DNA from: Candidatus Cloacimonadota bacterium
GTDB lineage: Bacteria > Cloacimonadota > Cloacimonadia > Cloacimonadales > Cloacimonadaceae
Length of the DNA: 34,758 nt
NCBI GenBank assembly: GCA_020532515.1
Contig: JAJBAY010000014.1
Span: forward strand, 1 to 34,758
Reading direction: 5' to 3'
Shown here: positions 23,020-32,027 of the stretch, one piece after another
Layout of the letters: every line of letters starts with the position of its first letter
How positions within the stretch are numbered: position 1 is the first letter of the stretch
Program-made: the position numbers and the translations under genes
Notes under the pieces: generated by a model
The model's database searches: none
The model's input: the letters and a program-made list of their open reading frames with translations, nothing else
What the model was told of the DNA's origin: nothing

Positions 23020-23981
23020 TGAAGATCCTGATCCTGCGCCTGAGTTCGCTTGGCGACATCGTACTTTCCCAACCTATCTGTGCCTGGCTAAGGGCAGAGT
23101 ATCCCGAGGCCAGGATAGATTATGTGGTGAAGGCGCAGTATCTGGAGCTGTTGCCACTTTTGGGCTGCTCTCTGAATCCTCTGGAATATCAGAAAAGCCT
23201 GAAGGCGCATCTGGAGCTGAGGCGCGAGCACTACGATCTGGTTCTGGATCTGCATGGCAAGCTTTCCACCTGGCTCTTGCGTATAGCTGCACGGGGCCAG
23301 GAAAGCGTTGTCTATAACAAAGAGCGCGGCAGGCGAAAGAAGATCGTGAAGGGGAATCGGCAGCTTGCCATATCCTCTACGGTAGAGCTTTACAAGAGTG
23401 CGCTGGATAAGGCCTTTCCGGAAGTGAATTTGCACAGCCCCAGGCTCTATCCACCTGTGGATCTCGCTTTGCCTGCTCTGGAGGCTTTAGGAAAGCGGAT
23501 TCTCGTCTTTCCAGGAGCGTTGCACAATACCAAACGATATCCTTCCACATATTATAAACAGCTTATAGATATTAGCCCAAAGGATTGGCAATATATCATC
23601 TTAGGTTCCGGTAGCGAAGCGGGATTGTGTGCAGAGATTGCCAGAGGAAAACGAGCCATCAGCATGGCGGGAGAGCTCTCTTTTGGCCAGATCCTGGTAC
23701 TAATGCAGAGCGCGGATTGGGTGATAAGTTCGGATAGCGGGCCCATGCATCTGGCGGCAGCTTTAGAGAGGCCGCAGATCGCTATCTTTGGGGCTACTCA
23801 TCCCTGTTTGGGCTTTGCACCACTGAATCCCAATGCCTGGATTCTGGCGGCCGATCTTGATTGTCAGCCCTGCTCTTTGCATGGCTCCGAAAGCTGTCCC
23901 CAACGGCATTTTAAGTGCATGCACAGCATCCGGGCAGAGCAGATCCTGGAAATAATGCAGGGCAAAAAAGCTTGCCCGTAA
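23019..23981 (+). CDS. Glycosyltransferase family 9 (heptosyltransferase-like)
   Basis: Likely adds heptose or a related sugar to lipopolysaccharide core at the inner face of the inner membrane. The 320-residue protein begins ILILRLSSLGDIVLSQPI, with the usual SSLGD motif, has the YDLVLDLHGKLST segment, and carries the ADP-heptose-binding signature ISSDSGPMHLAAALERPQIAIFG. The C-terminal region has four cysteines (LDCQPCSLHGSESC and further), as in many GT9 proteins. Translation starts at GTG 23019, which overlaps the alaS stop. Acceptor not determinable, so I give no waa symbol. Confidence 0.9.
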   Translation: MKILILRLSSLGDIVLSQPICAWLRAEYPEARIDYVVKAQYLELLPLLGCSLNPLEYQKSLKAHLELRREHYDLVLDLHGKLSTWLLRIAARGQESVVYNKERGRRKKIVKGNRQLAISSTVELYKSALDKAFPEVNLHSPRLYPPVDLALPALEALGKRILVFPGALHNTKRYPSTYYKQLIDISPKDWQYIILGSGSEAGLCAEIARGKRAISMAGELSFGQILVLMQSADWVISSDSGPMHLAAALERPQIAIFGATHPCLGFAPLNPNAWILAADLDCQPCSLHGSESCPQRHFKCMHSIRAEQILEIMQGKKACP

Positions 23982-24034
23982 GCTGGCTGCCAGAGCAGTC
24001 TCACCTAGGGGCATCTTTTCTCTTACTCTAAATA

Positions 24035-25345
24035 TTACTCTACCTTGCCGGCATCCATATAGATTTCGGATATCGTGGGATGGGCATGAATGGTGCGGGC
24101 CAGATCATAGGTAGTGCCTTCCAGCTCCATCAGGATCCCAGCTTCGCTGATGAGGTCGGTGGCGTGTTCGGAGACAATCTGTACGCCCAACACTTCATGA
24201 TACTTCGTTTCATACAGCACCCGGATATAACCTTCTGAAGTTCCTTCGGCCAGGGCTTTGCCATTTGCAGTGAGCGGATATTGGCTCACTTTGTAGTCCA
24301 CTCCCTTGTCTTTGATCTGGCTCTCTGTGAGTCCGATCTGGGCCAGTTCGGGATCGGTATAAACGTTGATGGGATACTGCCGCTCTTCTGCGGGAGGCTC
24401 GATGCCCTGGATGGCTTCGATCACTTCCATAGCCTGTGCGGAGGACACATGGGCCAGAAAAGCTCTGCCACTCACGTCTCCGGCGGCATAGATGCCTTGG
24501 ACACTGCTTTTGTGGCTGTGGTCCGTTTTAATAAAACCGTTTTCTAGTTCCAGCTCGATGTCCATCGCGGGCAGCACTGCTTTTCTAAAGCTCACATTCA
24601 GCACTTTATCAAAGGGATATTCCTTGCCTTTGTGGATGATCATGCCGTCCTTGATCTCGCTTTCAGCTTCGAGCAGCACAGGGATTTTATCCTTCTTAAG
24701 TTTCTTTTGGATAAAGGATTCCAAGGCTTCATCCAGATATGGCATCAAAGGCAACCTATTGGCCAGGATCACAGGTTTGCTGCCGATCAAGGAGAAAAAC
24801 TGCGCCAGTTCAACCATGTTTCCACCCTGGCCATAGATCAAAGGTGCTTGGGGTAGCTCTGGCAGGCTGGAAAAATCTTCCAGATCGAGGCAGTCCTTAA
24901 AAAGGTTTTGGGGGGCAGGACGGGAGCCCGTGGCGATGAGGATGTTCTTGGTTTCAAAGACACGCTTATCCGCCTGCACCTTTGTGGGGGAGAGGATCCT
25001 GGCTTCGGCCTTGATGAATTCCACGCCGTTCTTTTTCCAGAGGAATTCGATGCCACGGGTGAGCTTTGCCACCACTGCATCGGTCCTTTTCACAGCCTGG
25101 GGCCAATCAAAAGACAGGGCCTCCAGATCGATACCGGCAATGCCAAATTCAGGGGCAGAACGCACCTTCTTCATCATCTTGGCGGATTCCAGATAGGTCT
25201 TGGTGGGGATGCAACCCCAGTTCAGACACATGCCACCCACGTATTTCTTGTCTATAATCAGAGTCTTGAGTCCGGTCTGTCCGGCCCGGATTGCGGCCAC
25301 ATAACCTGCGGGTCCGCTGCCGATGATTATCAGATCATAAGTCAT
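24035..25345 (-). CDS. lpdA: Dihydrolipoyl dehydrogenase (E3)
   Basis: Reoxidises the dihydrolipoyl arms of the E2 core and reduces NAD+. The 436-residue protein has the FAD motif GSGPAGYVAAIRAG (residues 9-22), the redox disulfide CLNWGC with C40 and C45, an NAD-binding second nucleotide site (IYGQGGNMVELAQFF, less canonical than usual), GIYAAGDVSG, and the C-terminal catalytic HAHPTISE. A strong AAGGAGG precedes the ATG, which overlaps the E2 stop. It is slightly shorter than typical (~460-470). Last gene of the complex operon. Confidence 0.93.
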   Translation of the reverse strand: MTYDLIIIGSGPAGYVAAIRAGQTGLKTLIIDKKYVGGMCLNWGCIPTKTYLESAKMMKKVRSAPEFGIAGIDLEALSFDWPQAVKRTDAVVAKLTRGIEFLWKKNGVEFIKAEARILSPTKVQADKRVFETKNILIATGSRPAPQNLFKDCLDLEDFSSLPELPQAPLIYGQGGNMVELAQFFSLIGSKPVILANRLPLMPYLDEALESFIQKKLKKDKIPVLLEAESEIKDGMIIHKGKEYPFDKVLNVSFRKAVLPAMDIELELENGFIKTDHSHKSSVQGIYAAGDVSGRAFLAHVSSAQAMEVIEAIQGIEPPAEERQYPINVYTDPELAQIGLTESQIKDKGVDYKVSQYPLTANGKALAEGTSEGYIRVLYETKYHEVLGVQIVSEHATDLISEAGILMELEGTTYDLARTIHAHPTISEIYMDAGKVE

Positions 25346-26649
25346 TGTGTGCCTCCTTCATAGGCCAAAAGCAAAAGGGGTTCTTTCAGATAGGCCAGGA
25401 CCTGGTTCAGGAAACGGCTGACCTCTGCGCCATCCACGATGCGATGATCCACACTCATGCTGATGGGGAGGATCTGACCGATGGCAAGCTCGTGGTTTTT
25501 CACAATCGGCTTTTCGGTGAGACGGCCGATGCCAAAGATCGCCACCTGAGGGTAGGCAATCACAGGAACTCCGAAATATCCACCGATCGAGCCATAGGAA
25601 GTGATGCTGAAGGTGCCGTCGCGCAGGTCATCCAGAGTGAGCTTGCGCTCCTGGGATCTTGACATCAGGTCTTTGATATCGCTTGCCAGCTCGATCAGGC
25701 TCTTGCGATCGGCGTCTTTGATGATCGGCACTACCAGGCCTTCAGGGGTGTCCATGGCGATGCCGATATTGTAAAAATTCTTGTAGATGATGCGTTCATT
25801 TTCCATATCCAATTCGGCGTTTAAGATGGGATGATCTTTGAGTGCCAAAGTGATAGCTTTGATGATGAAGGGCAGGTAGCTCAGGCGGATGCCTTGCTCT
25901 GCCAGGGCTTCATTCAGACGGGCACGGCCTTCGACGAGTGCGCTGACTTCCACTTCGTCCATGATGCTCATGTGCGCGGTGCTTTGTTTGCTGCGCAGCA
26001 TGTTTTTAGCGATGGTCTTGCGGATCTGGGAAAGAGGCTCGATGCGTGTTCTTCCTTCTGCGGAGGCCTTGGGCATCGGAACATGTATATTCACGGAAGC
26101 GGAACTCTTAGAGTGACCCTCGATGTCCTTCTTCATTATTCTTCCGGCGGGACCTGTGCCGGTGACTTCATTGATATCTATGCCATAATCCTTGGCCATA
26201 GCTCTGGCCACAGGAGTGGCGAGGGCTTTCCTGGTTTTGGGTGCGTCGGATTTGACAGGTCTGCCTTCATCACCAGAAGGTAGATAAGCGCCGTCTCCGG
26301 CTATTTCCATAGTGCCCACCACGCCGGCAAAGTCTTTTTCATCCACAGTTTCCTGGGAAGGAGCTTCGGGCTTGTCTTGAGCCTGGGCCACGGCAGCTTC
26401 GCCTTCCACACCTGGAATATCGATCTCCACCAGGGCGCTGCCTACTTTCACAGTATCGCCCACACCGCCATAAAGCACTGCGAGGATACCACTTTTGGGC
26501 GAGGGAATATCCGTTACCACTTTGTCGGTCTCCATCTTCACCAGGGCGTCGCCGCTTTCGATGCTTTGTCCTTTCTTCACATACCATTCGATGATTTTGC
26601 CTTCTTCCAGGCCTTCACCGATATCGGGAAACTTAAATATATAGCGCAT
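25342..26649 (-). CDS. 2-oxoacid dehydrogenase E2 (dihydrolipoyl acyltransferase)
   Basis: Core of the complex; transfers the acyl group from lipoyl-lysine to CoA. Domains in order: a lipoyl domain with METDKVV (lipoylated K43), a linker rich in Ala, Pro and Glu, an E1/E3-binding domain (about 138-175; TPVARAMAKDYGIDINEVTGTGPAGRI), and the catalytic domain ending MSVDHRIVDGAEVSRFLNQV with active-site H402 and D406. One lipoyl domain only. AAGGAG precedes the ATG. Whether it prefers acetyl or branched-chain acyl groups cannot be told from this gene alone; the partner E1 alpha suggests pyruvate. Confidence 0.93.
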   Translation of the reverse strand: MRYIFKFPDIGEGLEEGKIIEWYVKKGQSIESGDALVKMETDKVVTDIPSPKSGILAVLYGGVGDTVKVGSALVEIDIPGVEGEAAVAQAQDKPEAPSQETVDEKDFAGVVGTMEIAGDGAYLPSGDEGRPVKSDAPKTRKALATPVARAMAKDYGIDINEVTGTGPAGRIMKKDIEGHSKSSASVNIHVPMPKASAEGRTRIEPLSQIRKTIAKNMLRSKQSTAHMSIMDEVEVSALVEGRARLNEALAEQGIRLSYLPFIIKAITLALKDHPILNAELDMENERIIYKNFYNIGIAMDTPEGLVVPIIKDADRKSLIELASDIKDLMSRSQERKLTLDDLRDGTFSITSYGSIGGYFGVPVIAYPQVAIFGIGRLTEKPIVKNHELAIGQILPISMSVDHRIVDGAEVSRFLNQVLAYLKEPLLLLAYEGGTQ

Positions 26650-26660
26650 TTCATACTCCT

Positions 26661-27638
26661 TTAGTACTTGACCAAACGCTCAATCTCAGTAGCAATGCGC
26701 TCCGGACTGATCATATAGTGTTTTTCACCCAAGGGCAAAGGGATCACGGTATCAAAACCGGTGAGGCGGGTGGGCGGGGCTTCCAATGAGAGAAAGGCTT
26801 CTTCATTTACGATGCTGATGAGCTCTGCAGCAGGGCCATAGCTTTGCGGAGCTTCGGTAACCACCAGCACGCGTCCGGTTTTGCGCACGGATTGGGAGAT
26901 GGTCTCACGGTCTATGGGCCAGATGCTTCTGAGATCGATCAGCTCTACGCTGAAGCCCTGCTGCTTTGCGATCACGATGGCCTTTTGAACTTCACGGATC
27001 ATAGCGCCATAGGCGATGATGGTGAGCTGCTCTCCGGCCTGGAGTACTTTCGCCTTGTCCAAGGGAATGCTGTAACGCTCCTGGGGAACTTCCTGTTTGA
27101 TGGCGCGGTAGATGCGTTTGGGCTCCATAAAGATCACGGGATCAGGATCTTCGATGGCGGCGATGAGCATGCCTTTGGCATCATAAGGGGTAGAGGGGAT
27201 CACCACTTTGAGACCAGGGGTGTGCCCAAAATAGGCCTCGGGGCTTTCACTGTGATGCTCCAGAGCGTTGATGCCTCCGCCATAGGGAATGCGGATCACC
27301 AGGGGGACGGAAAATTTGCCGCGAGTGCGATTGCGAAAGCGGGCTATGTGGCTCACGATCTGATTAAAAGCGGGATAGGAAAAGCCGTCAAACTGCATCT
27401 CGATCACAGGCTTCATACCCGCAATCGCCATGCCCAAAGCGGTGCCAGCGATGCCGGATTCGGCCAGGGGGCTATCAAAGACCCGGCTCACTCCATGCTT
27501 CACCTGCAGGCCTTCGGTCACGCGGAAAACTCCGCCTTCCACGCCCACGTCTTCGCCATATACCACTACGTTTTTATCTTCAGCCAGCTTGATATCCAGG
27601 GCGTCATTGATCGCCTGTACTAAGTTCATTACCTTCAT
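26661..27638 (-). CDS. pdhB: 2-oxoacid (pyruvate-type) dehydrogenase E1 component, beta subunit
   Basis: Beta half of the thiamine-dependent E1 decarboxylase. The 325-residue sequence has VVVYGEDVGVEGGVFRVTEGL near residue 24, the PLAESGIAGTALGMAIAGMKPVIEMQF segment, YGGGINALEHHSESPEAYFGHTPGLKVVIPSTPYDAKGML and the C-terminal VVTEAPQSYGPAAELI, all standard (listed here in part). It overlaps the E1 alpha stop by four bases (ATGA) and is separated by 11 bp from E2. Acts as an alpha2beta2 heterotetramer with the neighbouring subunit. Confidence 0.92.
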   Translation of the reverse strand: MKVMNLVQAINDALDIKLAEDKNVVVYGEDVGVEGGVFRVTEGLQVKHGVSRVFDSPLAESGIAGTALGMAIAGMKPVIEMQFDGFSYPAFNQIVSHIARFRNRTRGKFSVPLVIRIPYGGGINALEHHSESPEAYFGHTPGLKVVIPSTPYDAKGMLIAAIEDPDPVIFMEPKRIYRAIKQEVPQERYSIPLDKAKVLQAGEQLTIIAYGAMIREVQKAIVIAKQQGFSVELIDLRSIWPIDRETISQSVRKTGRVLVVTEAPQSYGPAAELISIVNEEAFLSLEAPPTRLTGFDTVIPLPLGEKHYMISPERIATEIERLVKY

Positions 27639-28732
27639 TTCACACCTCTCAGAAAGTTCTCATAAGCGTTCTTTTGCCGCCTCAATTCATCGGGCAGCTC
27701 TGCATACATATAGCCAAATACGTCGTCGACCTTATATTCAGGATGGTTTTCCGCTGCCTCAAATTCGCTGTCGATATGCTTTTTAAAGCCCTTGATCAGC
27801 TCTTCTTCATCTTTCAGATCATCGATCTTCTTATGCAAGATATAGCCTTTGAGCCTTTTGAGTGGATCTTTATCAGCCCAGTGCTCTTCCTCTTCCTGGG
27901 TGCGGTATTTACTGGGATCGTCGGAAGTGGTATGGGCTCCGGTGCGGAAGGTTTTGGCTTCGATGAGGAAGGGCCCCTTGCCCGCCACAGCCTGCTCTCT
28001 GGCATAGCTGAGCGCTTCGTACATGGCAAAGAAGTCGTTGCCATCCACCATCAGGGAGGGGATATTATAGGCCAAGCCCTTGATCGCCAGATTGATGGAT
28101 TTGGTCTGCATCTTGAGCGGGACCGAGATGGCAAATTGATTGTTTTGAATGATGAAAATCACCGGTGCAGTCCACACTGCGGCAAAGTTTAAAGCCTCGT
28201 GGAAATCACCTTCGGAAGTACCGCCATCGCCCACATAGGCGAAGACAGCGGTGTCCTTCTCTTTGTTATAATTGATCGCATAGCCCAGGCCTGCAGCATG
28301 GGGCAATTGCGAAGAAATGGGCACGGCAATGGGTAGCACCCGGTTCGCTTTTTCAAAACGGGAGCCGTCTTCATTGCCTTTGAAATACAGGAAGAGCTCT
28401 TTCAGGCTCACGCCTTTGGCCAGCCAGGCTCCCAATTCACGAAAGGCGGTAACCAGCCAGTCCTGCTCTTTGGTCACGATGCCGGCAGCAATGTGGATGG
28501 CCTCCTGGCCGATGTTCGGGGGATATGTGAACATCCTGCCTTGCCTTTGATAGCTCACCGCCATCAGGTCTGCAGTGCGTTCAAAAAGTAAGTCTTTATA
28601 AGCCTTTAGGATCTCCTCATTGCTGAGGCGGGGTTTCCAATCCTTATCCAAAGGCTTACCCTCATCATCTATGAGCTGATAGGCCTTGTTTTTGATCGGA
28701 TCATATTCATCTAAAATTTTCTGAGTAAGCAT
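27635..28732 (-). CDS. pdhA: Pyruvate-type dehydrogenase E1 component, alpha subunit
   Basis: Alpha subunit of E1; binds thiamine diphosphate and Mg2+. The 365-residue protein has the TPP motif beginning GDGGTSEGDFHEALNFA (GDG at 168-170) and ending QNNQFAIS (NN at 197-198), and TFRTGAHTTSDDPSKYRT in the region of the conserved loop. Overall it is most like the Gram-positive-type PdhA, so pyruvate is the likely substrate, but branched-chain 2-oxoacids remain possible. First gene of a four-gene operon encoding the entire complex. The ribosome-binding site is aaggtgg. No lipoate-handling gene is visible nearby. Confidence 0.9.
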   Translation of the reverse strand: MLTQKILDEYDPIKNKAYQLIDDEGKPLDKDWKPRLSNEEILKAYKDLLFERTADLMAVSYQRQGRMFTYPPNIGQEAIHIAAGIVTKEQDWLVTAFRELGAWLAKGVSLKELFLYFKGNEDGSRFEKANRVLPIAVPISSQLPHAAGLGYAINYNKEKDTAVFAYVGDGGTSEGDFHEALNFAAVWTAPVIFIIQNNQFAISVPLKMQTKSINLAIKGLAYNIPSLMVDGNDFFAMYEALSYAREQAVAGKGPFLIEAKTFRTGAHTTSDDPSKYRTQEEEEHWADKDPLKRLKGYILHKKIDDLKDEEELIKGFKKHIDSEFEAAENHPEYKVDDVFGYMYAELPDELRRQKNAYENFLRGVK

Positions 28733-28774
28733 CTTATACCACCTTATCTGTTTTATTAATGATGTCCTATGAAT

Positions 28775-28803
28775 ATGATAGGTGATGCGGGTGGGGAGAG
28801 CAA
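28775..28803 (-). promoter_or_regulatory. Weak candidate promoter for the dehydrogenase-complex operon
   Basis: On the minus strand, TTGCTC (complement of 28798-28803) and TATCAT (complement of 28775-28780) are 17 bp apart, about 45 bp upstream of the E1 alpha start. The -10 is good and the -35 poor. Confidence 0.3.
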
Positions 28804-28838
28804 ATTAAATATGCCTGACAGAGGCTATATTATGGAGA

Positions 28839-29576
28839 TTACTTCCTGAGCATAGCCTTGGTGAAGTAATGATCCGGGATCTTGATATCGAAGGAGACTT
28901 CATCCACTATCATCGTAGTGCCATTGCCAGATTTTAGTTCATCTTTAAAAACCACCTGCAGGGGGTACCAGCGTTGGTTGATTTTGGTAACTTTGGACAT
29001 GCGCATGGTCTTCAGCTTCTTGCCGCTTTTGGCATAGAGCTCCTGATACAAGGGAACCAGGCGCTCTTTATCTACATAGATCACTCTTTTGCTATAGGCC
29101 AGGTTGTCTGTCTTGGCAGCAAGGCTGAGCACGTAACAAGACCGCTCATCATAGACTGTATCTTCCTGTAATGTGGCAGTATAGGTCTTTGCCAGCTCCA
29201 CTTCATCCATAAAGTCTTCATAGGAGAGATCAGAGCCCATCACAGACTGTTTGAGCATATTACCAGAAATCTGGATCACGCGGTCGGTAGAGGGATCGTA
29301 AAGCCAGAGATCATCCTTGATCTTTAGCATCTTAGTGCCTTTTTCCCGGGCCGGGGCAGTGTACTCGGTGTAGGCGATGTCATTGCCTTTGGCATAGCTC
29401 ACTGTGCTCATGGTGCGGGTGGCTCTTCTGGTTTCTACGATCATCCGTGAAGTAGATTTTGTGGTCTTTGCGTTCATATTCTCATCCACCTTCGCCAGGA
29501 TTTCTGCGGCTGTAATAGCCTGGGCAACCCCCGCGAAAAGCAGAATGGGCAAGATTATATAGAGGATTTTCTTCAT
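28839..29576 (-). CDS. LolA-like outer-membrane lipoprotein-sorting protein
   Basis: Predicted periplasmic carrier of the LolA/LppX-like fold (COG2834 type). The 245-residue protein has a clear signal peptide ending VAQA (cleavage near residue 20), then ITAAEILAKVDENMNAK, a run of antiparallel strands such as RMIVETRRATRTM and MLKIKDDLWLYDPSTDRVIQIS, and SGNGTTMIVDEVSFDIKIPDHYFTKAML at the end, the usual hydrophobic-cup strand and closing helix pattern (partly quoted). It overlaps the upstream permease stop by four bases. It probably accepts a lipid or lipoprotein from the ABC transporter encoded just upstream. Confidence 0.85.
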   Translation of the reverse strand: MKKILYIILPILLFAGVAQAITAAEILAKVDENMNAKTTKSTSRMIVETRRATRTMSTVSYAKGNDIAYTEYTAPAREKGTKMLKIKDDLWLYDPSTDRVIQISGNMLKQSVMGSDLSYEDFMDEVELAKTYTATLQEDTVYDERSCYVLSLAAKTDNLAYSKRVIYVDKERLVPLYQELYAKSGKKLKTMRMSKVTKINQRWYPLQVVFKDELKSGNGTTMIVDEVSFDIKIPDHYFTKAMLRK

Positions 29577-30838
29577 GTTTCCAGCTCCTTAAATAGTTTT
29601 GCAGTATTGCGGTGGAAAATGCCAATTCCGGCCAGCATTGCGCCCAATACGGTAGATACCAAGCCCGGGATGATGCCCAAAAGCAAGTTTTTCAGCTCGA
29701 GGTTCGTATAGATTATATTTTCCACCATCATAGAGGTGTCTTGGGTAAAGACGCCGAAATTGAAACCGTGGACGTGAAAGTACTGAATGACCCCCATACC
29801 CAAAGCAGCTCCGATCAATGAACCTACCACTCCGATGGCCAGGGCTTCCACGAGCAGCCAATTGTAAAGATGATGCTTACGCTCTCCCATAGCCAGGCGC
29901 AGCCCGAATTCCCCATAGCGGCGGATGCTGTTCAAAAGGCCAGCATTCCACAGAACTATACCGATGATCAGGACAAATACCACCGTGATCAGGCCCAGGG
30001 CAAAGCCCATATACTGGAGCATAAAGCCCATATCGTTTTGATCTGTAAGGGCCAGCATCTGAGGAGAAAAATCGTCCTCATCATTGTATTTGGCGTTGAA
30101 TTCTTGTTTTATCTCTTGAACTGCATCATCATCATAGACCATTGAGGGCAGAAAGCCAAAGTATTCGGAAGCTCCCCCTGGCATATCCAGAAAGGCTCTG
30201 GCATCTTCGATATCTGTTACTATTCCTCCCCTATCCAGAGCGTGCACGCCAAAGCTCACCGTGCCGCTGATGATATAATTGCGGAAGCTCATAGCTCCGT
30301 ATAGGGTAGAGCCCAGTAGGGTAACGGTAGAATCCAGCTCAAGCTGCAATTTGCTAAAGAGTTCTTCGCTGAGCAGAATCTCGCCAGCCGCCTCAGGAAT
30401 CCGGCCTTGAATCAGGGCTTCATTTAGGTGAATGTCCTGGACAGCACTGGGATCGGAGAAGTCTATCGCCATGCCAAAGACGTCTCCTTGCTCCACAGTA
30501 TTTCCCTCATCATCCGGCACATCCATCAACGCACCGAAATAGATGCGGGGAGTCCAGCGGACCGAAGGAAAGTCTTCTTTCCACTGCTGAAATTCCGCTT
30601 CCGTCTCAATGAAGCCCAAGTCATAAGGTTTTTGCGAGATTTTTTCGGCATAGGCATTGGTGACTATTTTCAGGTGGCCGGTATCAAAGCGAGCGTTTTG
30701 CCTGACCATGGACTCAATATATCCGCTCATGAAGGCAATTAAGAACACTGTGACCAGCACCCCGGCCGTTACGATCAGCACCGGGAAAAAGCTGCGGGAG
30801 CGATCTCTGATCAATCCTTTTATTACAAATTTTAACAT
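29573..30838 (-). CDS. ABC transporter permease, FtsX/LolC-MacB type (second permease)
   Basis: Inner-membrane permease of 421 residues with one N-terminal membrane helix (FFPVLIVTAGVLVTVFLIAF), a large periplasmic domain (about 45-270) with MacB-type strands, and three C-terminal helices from about residue 280 (FALGLITVVFVLIIGIVLW first), the layout of type VII ABC exporters. The RRYGEFGLRLAMGERK segment near helix 2 is the coupling region. I use ATG 30838, six bases after AAGGAG, instead of a frame open eleven codons earlier. It lies 10 bp from the first permease and overlaps the LolA-like gene by four bases. It likely pairs with that permease as a heterodimer. Confidence 0.88.
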   Translation of the reverse strand: MLKFVIKGLIRDRSRSFFPVLIVTAGVLVTVFLIAFMSGYIESMVRQNARFDTGHLKIVTNAYAEKISQKPYDLGFIETEAEFQQWKEDFPSVRWTPRIYFGALMDVPDDEGNTVEQGDVFGMAIDFSDPSAVQDIHLNEALIQGRIPEAAGEILLSEELFSKLQLELDSTVTLLGSTLYGAMSFRNYIISGTVSFGVHALDRGGIVTDIEDARAFLDMPGGASEYFGFLPSMVYDDDAVQEIKQEFNAKYNDEDDFSPQMLALTDQNDMGFMLQYMGFALGLITVVFVLIIGIVLWNAGLLNSIRRYGEFGLRLAMGERKHHLYNWLLVEALAIGVVGSLIGAALGMGVIQYFHVHGFNFGVFTQDTSMMVENIIYTNLELKNLLLGIIPGLVSTVLGAMLAGIGIFHRNTAKLFKELET

Positions 30839-30848
30839 TTCAAACTCC

Positions 30849-32027
30849 TTAGACCTTGCCCAGGAGGGCATCGGTCGCTTTCATGCGGGCGATCCGGTAA
30901 GTAGGCATCCAACTGGCCAGAGCGGTGATCAACAAGACCAGAATGAAGGTGGACAAAAGCATTGATGGTGAATAGTAGCATTTTATAGGCTCAGCAGTTC
31001 CGGCGATGCTGAGATTGGACATTTCTTGGGGGATTTTATAGCCACTTACACCGAAATAGATAAAGAGCGGCAAACCCAAAATGCTGGTGGCCACTGCAGC
31101 AAACACACTATACAAACAGCCTTCGATGGTAAAGAGTTTCACGATCTGCCTTTTGGTCATCCCCAAGGCAATCATCGTGCCAATCTCACGTCTGCGCTTG
31201 AAGATCGCCAGAATCTGGGTATCGAATATGGCGATCATGGCCAGGAAGAGCAAAAGGGCAAAGAGCAAATTCCCGCTCAGGCGTTTTACATCAATCAGAG
31301 CATCTGTGCCCTGCATGGATTCATCTATAGTTATGAACCTGAAGTCTTGTTCATTCTTGACTATATCTGAATCATCTTTCAATACAATATGGGTAGCAGA
31401 ATTCTGCAGAGCTTTTGCTTCATTCAGATGTGTAAAATCCACCCAAACTTGGGAATCATCCACAGGTGGCACCGGTGTATCCATTATTTTTGTGATCTGG
31501 ATGTCATAGGCATTGTAGGCACCATGGATATCTTTCCAGCGCATGGTGAGGATGTCGCCCTCTTCCAAATGCGTGCTTCTTGCCATCCGTGTTCCGATCA
31601 CCGCTGGCAAAATGATACCAGTTTGATCCTCTACACGCAGATACTCTGTAGGAATCTCTAAGATCTCTTGATCATGCGGGATGCCTTTGATGGTGATGGG
31701 GGTGAGCCGGCCCTGGGGATAGATCACACCGGCTGAGATCAGGATGGGCACTGCTTTCCCTTGCTCTATGAGGCTCTGAAGCTCAGCAGGTATTTTGCTA
31801 TTGCTTTTGTCCCAGGTGAAGCTATCATACTTATCAAAATCCTTGTGTTCGTAGTGACCATCTCCGAATTCCCACTCTTGCATTTGCCGGCGAGCGGTTC
31901 GACTCCAACCGTCAAAGAGGCCCTGCATCCACACCATTCCGATCAAAACGATGCTGAGGATGAGGACGTTTACCAGGCTGCGCCAGCCATTGCCAATGAT
32001 GTTTCTAACTGCCAGTTTTAAGATCAT
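30849..32027 (-). CDS. ABC transporter permease, FtsX/LolC-MacB type (first permease)
   Basis: A 392-residue inner-membrane permease with the same plan: an N-terminal helix (LVNVLILSIVLIGMVWMQGL), a periplasmic domain (about 45-255), then three helices with LLFALLLFLAMIAIFDTQIL, the cytoplasmic coupling segment FKRRREIGTMIALGMTKRQI, and the C-terminal YRIARMKATDALLGKV typical of FtsX-type permeases. Its start overlaps the ATPase gene by 23 bp, with AAGG about seven bases before the ATG, so the products are co-translated. The two permeases are clearly related but not identical, like LolC and LolE. Confidence 0.88.
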   Translation of the reverse strand: MILKLAVRNIIGNGWRSLVNVLILSIVLIGMVWMQGLFDGWSRTARRQMQEWEFGDGHYEHKDFDKYDSFTWDKSNSKIPAELQSLIEQGKAVPILISAGVIYPQGRLTPITIKGIPHDQEILEIPTEYLRVEDQTGIILPAVIGTRMARSTHLEEGDILTMRWKDIHGAYNAYDIQITKIMDTPVPPVDDSQVWVDFTHLNEAKALQNSATHIVLKDDSDIVKNEQDFRFITIDESMQGTDALIDVKRLSGNLLFALLLFLAMIAIFDTQILAIFKRRREIGTMIALGMTKRQIVKLFTIEGCLYSVFAAVATSILGLPLFIYFGVSGYKIPQEMSNLSIAGTAEPIKCYYSPSMLLSTFILVLLITALASWMPTYRIARMKATDALLGKV

